The notes under the pieces are model-generated. The model did no database searches. It saw only the letters and a program-made list of their open reading frames with translations, and had not been told where the DNA came from. From positions 1 to 64,000 of the forward strand of contig JAIRYN010000056.1 in assembly GCA_031267575.1 (NCBI GenBank): a stretch of 64,000 bases of DNA, written 5' to 3'. The stretch is from Synergistaceae bacterium (GTDB lineage: Bacteria; Synergistota; Synergistia; Synergistales; Aminobacteriaceae). The position numbers and the translations under genes are program-made. Below are positions 8,126 through 16,089 of the stretch, one piece after another. Positions within the stretch are counted from its first letter, which is position 1, and every line of letters starts with the position of its first letter.

Positions 8126-9130
8126 CTACCGTACCAACACGTCGATGGAAAGCAGGAGCATCCCCGCGATGGAGAGCCCAGCGACTTTCACGATGTAAAA
8201 CTGCGAGGCCTGCCAAATCTTGAGGCGGCCGAAAGCCGTGCGCATCCACGTCACGAAAACCATCTGAATGGCGAACACCTTGATCCAAAAAAACAGGAAG
8301 TCGAAGATCGCTATAATGAACCCCCCCACGCCCAACAGGCTGGAGAAGGAGACGGGAACGAAAAGTACCGTGACGAAGGCCGCAATCGCGAAAGGGCGCA
8401 GGGCGAAGGAGACCTTTAGCAAAGCCAAATTCACACCACTGTACTCGATGATCAAGCCGTCCAAAATCTCCGTCTTGGCCTCCGGGATATCCATAGGGCC
8501 CTTGCCCGTTTCACCGGGCACCACAAAGACCAGAGAGAGGAACAGGCAGAACAGGCCGAAAGTCCCTATTTTGCCCACGACCTTCCAAATCGACATGGCG
8601 GCGAAAGTCTCCAGGCTGAAGGGAGAGCCGGGCATCCCCGACCTATAGGCTACCCAAGCCAGGGTCGAAATCACGATAGCCAGGGGGAACTCATAACTCA
8701 TCATTAGAGTGATCTCGCGCCCGGCTCCGATGTTGGCAATAGGGTTGCCACTGGCAAATCCCCCCAGGGCCAAGGTGAGCCCACCCATAGCCAAAAGATA
8801 GATCACCAAGATCATGTCGCCCTCGGTTCCCAAGACGGCAGGAAAAGAGCCGGTCGGGATGTAGAGAAAAACCATCAAGCTAACGACCAGGGTCAGCCAA
8901 GGAGCCAGCCCAAAAAAGAAACGCGCCGCTCGCCGAGGAACGATATTCTCTTTACCCATCAGTTTCAGGATGTCGTAGATCGGCTGAAATAGAGGAGGTC
9001 CTACGCGCCGCTGCATCTTGGCGTGAACGATCCGGTCCGCTCCCTCAAAGAGAAGGGCCAAAACCACAACCAGCGCCATTAACGCCACCCCAGCGAAGAT
9101 CTTCAAAAACAACGTGAAAATAGCGGTCAT
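8126..9130 (-). CDS. mbhM: Hydrogenase membrane anchor subunit MbhM (NuoH-like)
   Basis: Membrane subunit that links the hydrogenase arm to the ion-pumping arm; homologous to complex I NuoH. 334 residues with about eight hydrophobic helices. Family signatures are the N-terminal EGADRIVHAKMQRRVGPP, which is the quinone-site loop in complex I, and GPMDIPEAKTEILDGLIIEYSG, which contains the conserved acidic cluster. The start overlaps the mbhL stop by four bases. In this enzyme class no quinone is used; the site is thought to couple electron transfer to proton movement. Confidence 0.93.
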   Translation of the reverse strand: MTAIFTLFLKIFAGVALMALVVVLALLFEGADRIVHAKMQRRVGPPLFQPIYDILKLMGKENIVPRRAARFFFGLAPWLTLVVSLMVFLYIPTGSFPAVLGTEGDMILVIYLLAMGGLTLALGGFASGNPIANIGAGREITLMMSYEFPLAIVISTLAWVAYRSGMPGSPFSLETFAAMSIWKVVGKIGTFGLFCLFLSLVFVVPGETGKGPMDIPEAKTEILDGLIIEYSGVNLALLKVSFALRPFAIAAFVTVLFVPVSFSSLLGVGGFIIAIFDFLFFWIKVFAIQMVFVTWMRTAFGRLKIWQASQFYIVKVAGLSIAGMLLLSIDVLVR

Positions 9131-10386
9131 CTTTCCGTCCCTCCCAATCCCCGGGCCTGTATGTCAAAGGTCTTCTGGCGGCAACGTCCTACCAGCTCTT
9201 CCTTTGTGATGATCCCAGATGTGACGATCCCAGAGTCTCCATTGCCGTTCGTGACCAACATACGTTCCATGCAGGATATGCAGGGGTCGATGCTGTTGAT
9301 GATCAGAGGCGCGTCGGCCAGCTCGTTTCCACAGAACATCAGGGGCCAAGAAACCGCGTTGGCGTAGGTCGGAGCCCGCACTTTCCACCAGAAAACATTA
9401 TCGTCTCCACCCTTCAGGCGAACGATGTGGGTGTTGTCCCCTCGCGGGGCCTCAATGATGCCCCACCCCGTTCCCTCGGCCTTTTTCAACGAAGCCAGCA
9501 CCTTGTTGAGGTTGGGTTCCGCGACGAATGATCCCTCAGGCAGACCGTCCAGCACTTTTTCCATAATGTCCAGAGACTGATAGACCTCCAGCACGCGGAC
9601 GGCAAAGCGATCCAGCACATCTCCGTGAGTCTTCCCGAAATAGTCCTGAGGAACGACAGGCTCCACGGGAATATCCGCGTAAGCCTCATAAGGAGAATTT
9701 TTGCGGAGGTCCACTCTCAGCCCGCTAGCCCGAGCCGTGGGCCCGGTGGCGCTGTACCGGACGGCGTCGTCTCGACTCAGCACGCCCACGTTCCTCATCC
9801 GGGCATGAGCCACAGGGTCTTCCATAACAATCTCCCGGAAGGGGGTAAACTCTCGGCGGTAATAACGAATCATCTCCCGCGTGGCCTTCGCCAGTTCGGG
9901 AGTCACGTCCCAGCGAACGCCTCCGAAGGTCGCCACGCCGTAGTTGACGCGGTTACCCGTGAGCAACTCCAGAATATCCATGACGCGCTCGCGAAGCTGC
10001 ATCCCCAAGTGGAACGCGGAGTCGAAGCCGATGGTATAGCAGGCAACCCCGGACCACAAAAGGTGGGAATGAAGTCGCTCCAACTCCAGCACCAAAGTTC
10101 GGATGTACTGACCCCGCGCTGGAACGCTCAGGTTTGCCAGGTCCTCCACCGCGCGAATGAAGCATAGGGCGTGGCTGAAGGAGCAGATTCCGCAGATGCG
10201 TTCCGACAGATAGATCACCTGAATGGGACTACGCTCGCGGGCCATGAACTCGATTCCGCGGTGTATGGCACCGGGGCGCACTTTGGCGCCCATGATGCGC
10301 TCGCCATCCAGCTCCAACCAGGCCGTCACCGGCTCTTTCAAGCCCACGTGCACGGGACCGACGGGTATTGTGTAAGTAGTCGACAT
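9127..10386 (-). CDS. mbhL: [NiFe]-hydrogenase large subunit MbhL
   Basis: Catalytic subunit of a group 4 [NiFe]-hydrogenase. 419 residues. All four nickel-binding cysteines are present: C65 and C68 in ERICGICS, and C369 and C372 in DPCISCMER. This argues for real H2 chemistry rather than the sulfur-reducing Mbs/Mbx relatives, which have lost some of these residues. A 45-residue tail follows the DPCISCMER motif and would be removed by a maturation protease in family members; no protease or hyp gene is in this window. AGGAGG precedes the start. Located between the NuoC-like and NuoH-like subunits. Confidence 0.95.
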   Translation of the reverse strand: MSTTYTIPVGPVHVGLKEPVTAWLELDGERIMGAKVRPGAIHRGIEFMARERSPIQVIYLSERICGICSFSHALCFIRAVEDLANLSVPARGQYIRTLVLELERLHSHLLWSGVACYTIGFDSAFHLGMQLRERVMDILELLTGNRVNYGVATFGGVRWDVTPELAKATREMIRYYRREFTPFREIVMEDPVAHARMRNVGVLSRDDAVRYSATGPTARASGLRVDLRKNSPYEAYADIPVEPVVPQDYFGKTHGDVLDRFAVRVLEVYQSLDIMEKVLDGLPEGSFVAEPNLNKVLASLKKAEGTGWGIIEAPRGDNTHIVRLKGGDDNVFWWKVRAPTYANAVSWPLMFCGNELADAPLIINSIDPCISCMERMLVTNGNGDSGIVTSGIITKEELVGRCRQKTFDIQARGLGGTER

Positions 10387-10404
10387 TGTATACCTCCTCC
10401 CTGC

Positions 10405-10956
10405 CTAGCTCAATTCCCGAACGATTTCAGGAGCTGGGCCAGTCGCGTCACGCCGCCAGGGCTTGATCTCCTCGTTCCAGTCCTCCGGGAGAAAGACCAG
10501 GGCTTTGTTGGGAAGTCCCACGAAGTCCACGCCGAACATCTCTCGGATTTCGCGCTCACTGTACTCCGACCCTGGAAGAAGATCGTGCATCGAGGGCATG
10601 GAAAGGTCGCTCTTCGGTACCTGGACTGTGATGGAAACCCCGATTCTGCCCTTTTTCGTTCTTTGGAAAAGGGAAAAATGATAGTTGAGCGCTACGTTGT
10701 CCTTCGCACCGCTCCCCATGTCATCCCCGGAGATAACGTGAAAGTTCACAAAGTCGTAGGTGAACAGCTCCTCTAGGAAGGGGCGAAACGCCGTTCGGGC
10801 AACTTCCACCCACAGGTCGTGACCCTGGATTTCATTCGCAGCTCCAGCCTTGCGCTCGTGAACCTCCAGTCGCACGATGTCGTCTCCAAACTTTGCCTTG
10901 AGTGCGTCAATCAAAACGCTGTACGCTATCGCGGATTTTCCGAATTTGGACGTCAT
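10405..10956 (-). CDS. mbhK: Hydrogenase subunit MbhK (NuoC-like)
   Basis: Peripheral-arm structural subunit equivalent to the 30-kDa NuoC subunit of complex I. 183 residues. The family core is SEREIREMFGVDFVGLPNKALVF, ending in a tryptophan-rich tail (PWRRDATG). The open frame extends upstream into mbhJ, but the start at 10956 is preferred because it makes a standard ATGA overlap with the mbhJ stop. No metal-binding cysteines, as expected. Confidence 0.9.
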   Translation of the reverse strand: MTSKFGKSAIAYSVLIDALKAKFGDDIVRLEVHERKAGAANEIQGHDLWVEVARTAFRPFLEELFTYDFVNFHVISGDDMGSGAKDNVALNYHFSLFQRTKKGRIGVSITVQVPKSDLSMPSMHDLLPGSEYSEREIREMFGVDFVGLPNKALVFLPEDWNEEIKPWRRDATGPAPEIVRELS

Positions 10957-11444
10957 AGCGCCACCCTTTCCAGAACCGAATCTCCGACGTCTTCGCCCTG
11001 AGGCTCTCCTGCCTTGTCCAATGCCTCCAGCTTCAAAACGGCCTTGGCAACGCCCTCGATAATAGCCTCTGGGCGAGGCGGGCACCCATGCACGTAAACG
11101 TCGACGGGAATGATATTGTCCACGGGGCCGTCCAGGCTGTAGGACTTGTAAAAAACATCACCGGAACAACCGCAGTTCCCCACCACAACCACCACTTTGG
11201 GGTCCGGCATCTGGTTGTAGATACGCAGGAGTTTTGAGTGCATAAACTTCGTCACGGGGCCTGTCACGATCAAAACATCCGCGTGGCGCGGTGTCCCCAC
11301 CAGCTTCATGCCGAAACGCTCAATGTCGTATCGGGGACTGATGGTAGCCACAATCTCGATGTCGCATCCGTTGCAGGACCCTGAGTTGCATGTGGTCACC
11401 CACAGCGACTTGGGCAGTACTTTGAGCATGTCAAAAAATTTCAT
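10953..11444 (-). CDS. mbhJ: Hydrogenase small subunit MbhJ (NuoB-like)
   Basis: Small subunit that holds the [4Fe-4S] cluster next to the nickel site. 163 residues. The proximal-cluster cysteines are C24 and C27 (CNGC), C91 or C93 (GNCGCSG) and C121 (HGCPPRP), the pattern shared with NuoB and group 4 small subunits. It lacks the extra C-terminal clusters of uptake hydrogenases. Upstream AGGCGAAGG-type sequence serves as ribosome site. It starts the hydrogenase half of the operon. Confidence 0.94.
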   Translation of the reverse strand: MKFFDMLKVLPKSLWVTTCNSGSCNGCDIEIVATISPRYDIERFGMKLVGTPRHADVLIVTGPVTKFMHSKLLRIYNQMPDPKVVVVVGNCGCSGDVFYKSYSLDGPVDNIIPVDVYVHGCPPRPEAIIEGVAKAVLKLEALDKAGEPQGEDVGDSVLERVAL

Positions 11445-11469
11445 TATCCTTCGCCTCCTGCCTTCTCTT

Positions 11470-11808
11470 CTACAAAAGAATCAAAAGCCCGATCAAAGCC
11501 GTGGTTACGACGAAATACCCGGCGTAGTCGGAGGCGTTCCCACTATGAAATCGGTCCAGAAGCCTGTACAGCGGCTCCATGGCGACGCGAAAACCCCAAT
11601 AAGACGAGGAAGCCGGCACAGAAATAGCGGCTCCGTCCTCAGGAACCTCGTTGCCGGACAGGTAGATCTCGTCTTGGTCCGTATTGCGCTTGTAGTCCAT
11701 CCGCCCCAAGGAGCGGACCCACAGCACAAAACCGGAGACAATCAGAAAAAAGAAAAGCCAGACGAAAACGTTCCAATAGCCGAACCCCGTCTCTAACTGA
11801 TTCCACAT
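11470..11808 (-). CDS. mbhI: Hydrogenase membrane subunit MbhI
   Basis: A small subunit specific to Mbh/Mbs-type complexes, placed where the antiporter module joins the hydrogenase module. 112 residues with a helix near each end (WNVFVWLFFFLIVSGFVLWV and YFVVTTALIGLLILL) and a polar middle. By homology to archaeal MbhI it bridges the two membrane modules through a lateral helix; that role is taken from position and topology rather than a strong motif. Lies 2 bases past the mbhH stop. Confidence 0.8.
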   Translation of the reverse strand: MWNQLETGFGYWNVFVWLFFFLIVSGFVLWVRSLGRMDYKRNTDQDEIYLSGNEVPEDGAAISVPASSSYWGFRVAMEPLYRLLDRFHSGNASDYAGYFVVTTALIGLLILL

Positions 11809-11810
11809 CT

Positions 11811-13373
11811 CTACATCCCTCCCATCACGGCACGGACATAACCCTGCTGATCCAGTAAGGCTCTAGCCGCGTTCTCAAAAAGGTTGTGGTTGAACCAGCC
11901 GGGGAAAAGGGTGATCAGGAGGATCATCACCGTGAGAAGCGCCATTCCCGTGAGCATACCGTAAGGGGCTTCCTGGACGGCGACGAACTTGGCCTTGGCC
12001 GGCCCCAGGAACGCCGACTGGAAGACCTTCGCGAAAGACGCCAGGGTCAGCACGGAGGTGATCATGGCGATGGCGGACAATAGGGGATGTATGGCGAAGC
12101 TGGATTCGTAGATCATCCACTTGGAGACGAAGCCGTTAAAAGGGGGAAGACCGGAGATGGCCGCGGCCGCCACGGCGAACATTCCCGCGGTATAAGGCAT
12201 GTTTCGCACCAGGCCGCCCATCTTGTTCAGGTCCCGGGTTCCCGTAGCGTAATACAGCGCTCCTGCGCACAAGAAGAGCAGTCCTTTATAAAGGGAGTAA
12301 TTCATGACGTGGAATATTCCTCCCTTGACGGCGGTGAAACCGTAAGCCGCCATGTCCTCCGAACTACCCAGGGCGAGAAGGCCGACACCCATAGCCAAAA
12401 GCATGTAGCCCACCTGGGAGATCGAGTGATATCCCATCAGGCGTTTGATCTCGTGTTGCACTACGGCCATCATGACCCCGAAAAACATGGACATGCAACC
12501 CAAAACGATCAAGATCCAACCCACCGTCCCACCGCCCGCCAGGCCGGGAAAAATCGAATAGCAGATACGGATCAGGGCGTAGAAGGAGGCCTGACTCACC
12601 GTCACTAGGAGGCAGGTCACCCCGCTGGGGGCCTCGGCGTAGGAATCGGGCATCCAGGCGTGCATGGGAAACGCGCCGCACTTGAAGGCCAAGACGGAGA
12701 TGATCAGGGCCAGAACGACGCGTTCCAATGTGCCGAAGCGCATCATGTTCGACAGAGCCGCCATGTTCACAGCGTTGTACTTCCCGTAAAGGGCACCGAT
12801 GGCGATCAGAAGCAACATCGCCGCGATCTGGGAGACCAGCATGTACTTAAAACTGGCCTCGATAGTCTCCGGTTTGTCACGCCAGAAGGCGATCAAACCG
12901 AAAGAAGCGATGGAGGAAATCTCGACGAACACGAAAAAGTTGAAGAGGTCCCCTGTGGCGCACATGCCCAAAGCTCCCGTGGTCATGAGGAAATAAAGGG
13001 ACATGAAGCGCTTCCAGCCGGAAAAGCGATCCATGTAGTTGAGCGAAAAGACGGCGCCCGCGAAAGCGGCGAGGGAAATGCAGAGAATCAGAAGCGAGCC
13101 GAAGGCGTCGATCTCGAACATAATGCGGACGGGGTAGCTCATCCCAGAAGGCAAAGTTAGGGTAAAGTGCTCTCCCCCCATGACATAGACGAGCACCTGC
13201 CCGCCGAATGTCTCCAAACACAGGGAAAAACCCAAAAACAAAATGACGGCCATGAAAACTACGAAAAACACGTTGCGCGCCGTTTTTCCAAAAGACACCA
13301 CGAAGGGCGTCAGAAAAGCCCCCAACAGAGGAACCATGACGAGAAACGCCGGAAAGTGTTCGCGCAGGTTCAT
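11811..13373 (-). CDS. mbhH: Antiporter-like ion-pumping subunit MbhH (MrpD/NuoN-like)
   Basis: Large membrane subunit of the ion-translocating module. 520 residues, about 14 helices. Key elements: the helix-5 glutamate in FVEISSIASFG, the loop MHAWMPDSYAEAPSGV typical of MrpD/NuoL-M-N, and a charged helix near HEIKRLMGYHSISQVGYM. It probably moves Na+ or H+ outward, driven by ferredoxin oxidation. The coding frame overlaps the mbhG stop by four bases. Confidence 0.93.
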   Translation of the reverse strand: MNLREHFPAFLVMVPLLGAFLTPFVVSFGKTARNVFFVVFMAVILFLGFSLCLETFGGQVLVYVMGGEHFTLTLPSGMSYPVRIMFEIDAFGSLLILCISLAAFAGAVFSLNYMDRFSGWKRFMSLYFLMTTGALGMCATGDLFNFFVFVEISSIASFGLIAFWRDKPETIEASFKYMLVSQIAAMLLLIAIGALYGKYNAVNMAALSNMMRFGTLERVVLALIISVLAFKCGAFPMHAWMPDSYAEAPSGVTCLLVTVSQASFYALIRICYSIFPGLAGGGTVGWILIVLGCMSMFFGVMMAVVQHEIKRLMGYHSISQVGYMLLAMGVGLLALGSSEDMAAYGFTAVKGGIFHVMNYSLYKGLLFLCAGALYYATGTRDLNKMGGLVRNMPYTAGMFAVAAAAISGLPPFNGFVSKWMIYESSFAIHPLLSAIAMITSVLTLASFAKVFQSAFLGPAKAKFVAVQEAPYGMLTGMALLTVMILLITLFPGWFNHNLFENAARALLDQQGYVRAVMGGM

Positions 13374-13774
13374 CCTCGCAACCTCCTGATTTCATCGACG
13401 TCCATAGTCCCGTAATGCTTATGGATCAAAATCACGAGGGAAAGCATCAAAGCCGTTGTCGCGAGGGCGATAACAATGGCCGTCAGGGTCAGGCACTGAG
13501 GCGTGGGCAAGACCATGGCTTCTCCCTGACCCTTGAGGTAGTAGATAGGGATATTTCCTCCCTGACGATAACCCAGGAGCACCAGGAAAAGGTTTACCGA
13601 GGACCCCAGCACCGCTATGGAGATGCAGATCTTAATTAGATTTTTCTGAGTCAAAACTGAGTAAAGCGCCATGATGATCAGCAGAGCGACGAGAACGTAG
13701 GCGGAGTTCCCCACAATGTCCAGGGGATTAACGATCGAATCGGTCATGGCCGCGCTCCCCTCCCATCCCGGCAC
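13370..13774 (-). CDS. mbhG: MrpC-like subunit MbhG
   Basis: Small three-helix subunit of the antiporter module, homologous to MrpC/MnhC and NuoK. 134 residues. The conserved stretch PTPQCLTLTAIVIALATTA matches the MrpC consensus (PLPQALVLTAIVIG), preceded by a short cytoplasmic loop. The start overlaps the C-terminus of mbhF by about 47 bases, which is unusual for this operon; a later ATG at 13747 would shorten the overlap. Confidence 0.9.
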   Translation of the reverse strand: MPGWEGSAAMTDSIVNPLDIVGNSAYVLVALLIIMALYSVLTQKNLIKICISIAVLGSSVNLFLVLLGYRQGGNIPIYYLKGQGEAMVLPTPQCLTLTAIVIALATTALMLSLVILIHKHYGTMDVDEIRRLRG

Positions 13775-14216
13775 CCGTGTCGATCATTCGGATGCTACCG
13801 TACATGTGAACGATAACCAATGACAAAGCCCCCACGACCTCGAATCCCACGGCGACGTTCATCAGCGAGATTGTTCCACAGTGGGGAATCCACTCGGACA
13901 GGGGTTTCGCTCCATAGGGTATGGCCACGGAGTTGAAAAAGAACGAATTGGGAAACCCGAGGCAGCCGAAAATGAAAAAGGCCACAAGTCCCACGAACTC
14001 CAAAAACGTGTAGATCCCCTTCCGAACCCAGGAGACGAAGCGTTTTCCGCCACGCGCTACCAGTATAAAGCTCAGGAACGTGGCAACAATAGCTCCCCCT
14101 TGGAAGCCGCCTCCCGGAGTGTTGTGCCCGTTGTTAATCACGTAAACGCCGAAGACGATCATAAACCACGCGAAAATATCGCAAACCGACAGAACGATTA
14201 CGGATAAAGGTTTCAT
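13728..14216 (-). CDS. mbhF: MrpB-like subunit MbhF
   Basis: Membrane subunit homologous to MrpB/MnhB. 162 residues. The family signature NNGHNTPGGGFQGGAIVA is complete, with four helices around it. It forms part of the sodium-translocating half in archaeal Mbh structures. The ATG overlaps the mbhE stop by four bases. Confidence 0.93.
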   Translation of the reverse strand: MKPLSVIVLSVCDIFAWFMIVFGVYVINNGHNTPGGGFQGGAIVATFLSFILVARGGKRFVSWVRKGIYTFLEFVGLVAFFIFGCLGFPNSFFFNSVAIPYGAKPLSEWIPHCGTISLMNVAVGFEVVGALSLVIVHMYGSIRMIDTGAGMGGERGHDRFDR

Positions 14217-14485
14217 TCGTGCTTGCCTCCATCCCGGAAGAGGGCGCTGATGGAACTTAGGGCCGTAAAGAGCACCGCGGCCTCCCCTAAAGTATCAAAA
14301 CCCCTGAAATCGAAAACCATTGATGTGACCACGTTCTGCGCGGACCTGTCGGACAGGGCATGAAGCAGAAAATACTCGTCCATCTCCGTCTGCTCGGGTA
14401 CCCCGAAGGGATGGATCGCTTCAAACATGCCACAGAGCAACCCTCCCAGAACAATGGCTCCCACAATAAAAATCATTTTCTTCAT
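14213..14485 (-). CDS. mbhE: MbhE-like subunit (MrpA C-terminal type)
   Basis: A 90-residue subunit corresponding to the C-terminal extension of MrpA. It shows an N-terminal helix and the conserved end DFRGFDTLGEAAVLFTALSS, which is the MrpA/MbhE signature. Overlaps its neighbours by four bases on each side. Confidence 0.88.
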   Translation of the reverse strand: MKKMIFIVGAIVLGGLLCGMFEAIHPFGVPEQTEMDEYFLLHALSDRSAQNVVTSMVFDFRGFDTLGEAAVLFTALSSISALFRDGGKHE

Positions 14486-14751
14486 CGCTTTTCCCCCTTG
14501 CCGTATTTCTTGGACACACCCACGCCACAGGCCCGAAGCGTGATGATGAAGATCGTCGTCGAGAGCCCCGCTCCGATGCCGGCCTCCGCGATGGCCACAT
14601 CAGGTGCCCTCAAAATATAAAACTCCAACGCCAACACGAGGCTGAAAACGCCCAGCGCGATAATGGAGTGGACCAAATTGCGGAACCAGAGCGCCAGGAA
14701 AGCCGATAGAAAGAGCATGATCAGAACAGGAGCGTGTAGACTGGGATTCAT
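14482..14751 (-). CDS. mbhD: MbhD-like subunit (DUF4040)
   Basis: An 89-residue hydrophobic protein of the DUF4040 type. The conserved core is LRAPDVAIAEAGIGAGLST in the third helix. In archaeal structures this subunit belongs to the Na+ path. Overlaps mbhC and mbhE by four bases. Confidence 0.9.
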   Translation of the reverse strand: MNPSLHAPVLIMLFLSAFLALWFRNLVHSIIALGVFSLVLALEFYILRAPDVAIAEAGIGAGLSTTIFIITLRACGVGVSKKYGKGEKR

Positions 14752-15134
14752 GCCGCCACTCCTCCTTTGCGTTTTTCCGTTTCTTCGAGGCTATCCACCA
14801 CGGCCGGATGGGGCAGAACGCCGGACCGGTGCGCGGCTCGCGCCAAGGCGTGAGCTCCCGTGGGGTTGGAGATCAAAAGCACAACGACCGCTATCACGGT
14901 GTGGATAAAAAGGACCAGAAAGCGGTCTCCTTCCGTCCCCTCTTCCGCCAGAAAACGAATCAGAGAGTAAAGCAACAGACCGAAGACGGCGAAAAGCGTC
15001 CCAAAGGTGGAACATTTGGTGGCCCCATGAAGGCGCGTATAGACATCCGGGAAGCGATAGAGGGAGATGACTCCCAGACAGTTAAAAACAAGGCTGATCA
15101 AAAGACAAACCCCCACCAAAAGACCCAGCAGCAC
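14748..15134 (-). CDS. mbhC: MrpG-like subunit MbhC
   Basis: Homologue of MrpG/MnhG, 128 residues. The signature SLYRFPDVYTRLHGATKCSTFG is intact, followed by two helices and a variable tail. The start lies directly next to the mbhB stop. Confidence 0.92.
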   Translation of the reverse strand: MLLGLLVGVCLLISLVFNCLGVISLYRFPDVYTRLHGATKCSTFGTLFAVFGLLLYSLIRFLAEEGTEGDRFLVLFIHTVIAVVVLLISNPTGAHALARAAHRSGVLPHPAVVDSLEETEKRKGGVAA

Positions 15135-15422
15135 TCAAAGCCCCCCTTCCAGATGGCGCGCGAAGTAGAGAGTGCTCACGAAGGAAAGCGCCATATACAC
15201 GATCGCCACGTCCACCATCACGACAGAGTCGTACACCGCCCCCAGCAACAGCATGATCCCCGACACCAGAGTGTTGACCGTGTCCAAGGCGATCAGACGG
15301 TCCGGCGTCGTGGGTCCGGCGATCAGCCGCCCGACTAAGGCCACGATTAAAACGGCCATCAGCCAGGCTGTTCCCACAAAAAGGTATTGGCTCAGGTTCA
15401 TTCCACTATCCTCCTCACCCAT
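15135..15422 (-). CDS. mbhB: MrpF-like subunit MbhB
   Basis: Homologue of MrpF/MnhF, 95 residues, three helices. The conserved GRLIAGPTTPDRLIALDTVN motif is in the first loop. The frame overlaps the mbhA end by about 25 bases; an ATG at 15402 (MNLSQYLFV) would nearly remove the overlap and gives the usual family N-terminus. Confidence 0.9.
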   Translation of the reverse strand: MGEEDSGMNLSQYLFVGTAWLMAVLIVALVGRLIAGPTTPDRLIALDTVNTLVSGIMLLLGAVYDSVVMVDVAIVYMALSFVSTLYFARHLEGGL

Positions 15423-15877
15423 TGTCCGAACGTTCCGCAGATATCCTGTTCCGTAGGGGTCGGAGACGTGAGATTGATGGCATGGATATAAAACATCCCC
15501 TCTTCGTCGATATCCACCGTCAAGGTTCCCGGCGTCAGCGTGATAGAGTTCGCTAGCATCGTGCGTCCCATCTCTGTTTTGAGCCTCGGATTGAACTTGA
15601 CGATGCCCGGATTGATTTCCCCCGTGATCACTCGTTTAGCCACGTCCACGTTCGCCATCGCCAATCCCACAGCGAAGGGACCGAAAACGTACCGCAAAAA
15701 AAGCCACCATTTTCGAGGATTGAGTCCTCTCATACTCCAAAAGCTGGTCTGAGGCGAGCTTGCCATAAATGAAACAGCGACCGCCAGAAAAAACGCGATC
15801 GTCACTTCTTGTATGCTCATGCTCCCTGACCAGGAGAGGAGTAAATATGTGAAGAACGAGACCACAAACACGAACAT
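15398..15877 (-). CDS. mbhA: MrpE-like subunit MbhA
   Basis: First gene of the 14-gene hydrogenase operon, a homologue of MrpE/MnhE. 159 residues: two N-terminal helices, then the conserved cytoplasmic part GEINPGIVKFNPRL and SITLTPGTLTVDIDEEG. AGGAGGG lies 7 bases before the ATG. The 210-base region upstream holds an AT-rich stretch and 11-bp repeats but no clear promoter pair. Confidence 0.92.
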   Translation of the reverse strand: MFVFVVSFFTYLLLSWSGSMSIQEVTIAFFLAVAVSFMASSPQTSFWSMRGLNPRKWWLFLRYVFGPFAVGLAMANVDVAKRVITGEINPGIVKFNPRLKTEMGRTMLANSITLTPGTLTVDIDEEGMFYIHAINLTSPTPTEQDICGTFGQWVRRIVE

Positions 15878-16051
15878 CTCTTTCCCTCCTGTCTGGCTAG
15901 ATTTTTTAAAATATACTACCCTCCTGCTCAGTTTTTGTAAATCTCGCGTTCAATGGAGTTAATCAACTTAAAAACGACAGCACTAAACATAGCGAATTAT
16001 TTGTTTTAAGCTATACCAATTTGAGGCTTTTTCTCTTGATTTAAGGCTTTT

Positions 16052-16089
16052 ACTCTTGATTTACTCTTGATTTACTCTTGATTTACTCT
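16052..16089. repeat. 11-bp tandem repeat at the 3' end of the diguanylate cyclase gene
   Basis: ACTCTTGATTT in 3.5 copies, with a degenerate copy further out. The array begins at the stop codon of the minus-strand gene and extends into the spacer. Confidence 0.9.
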
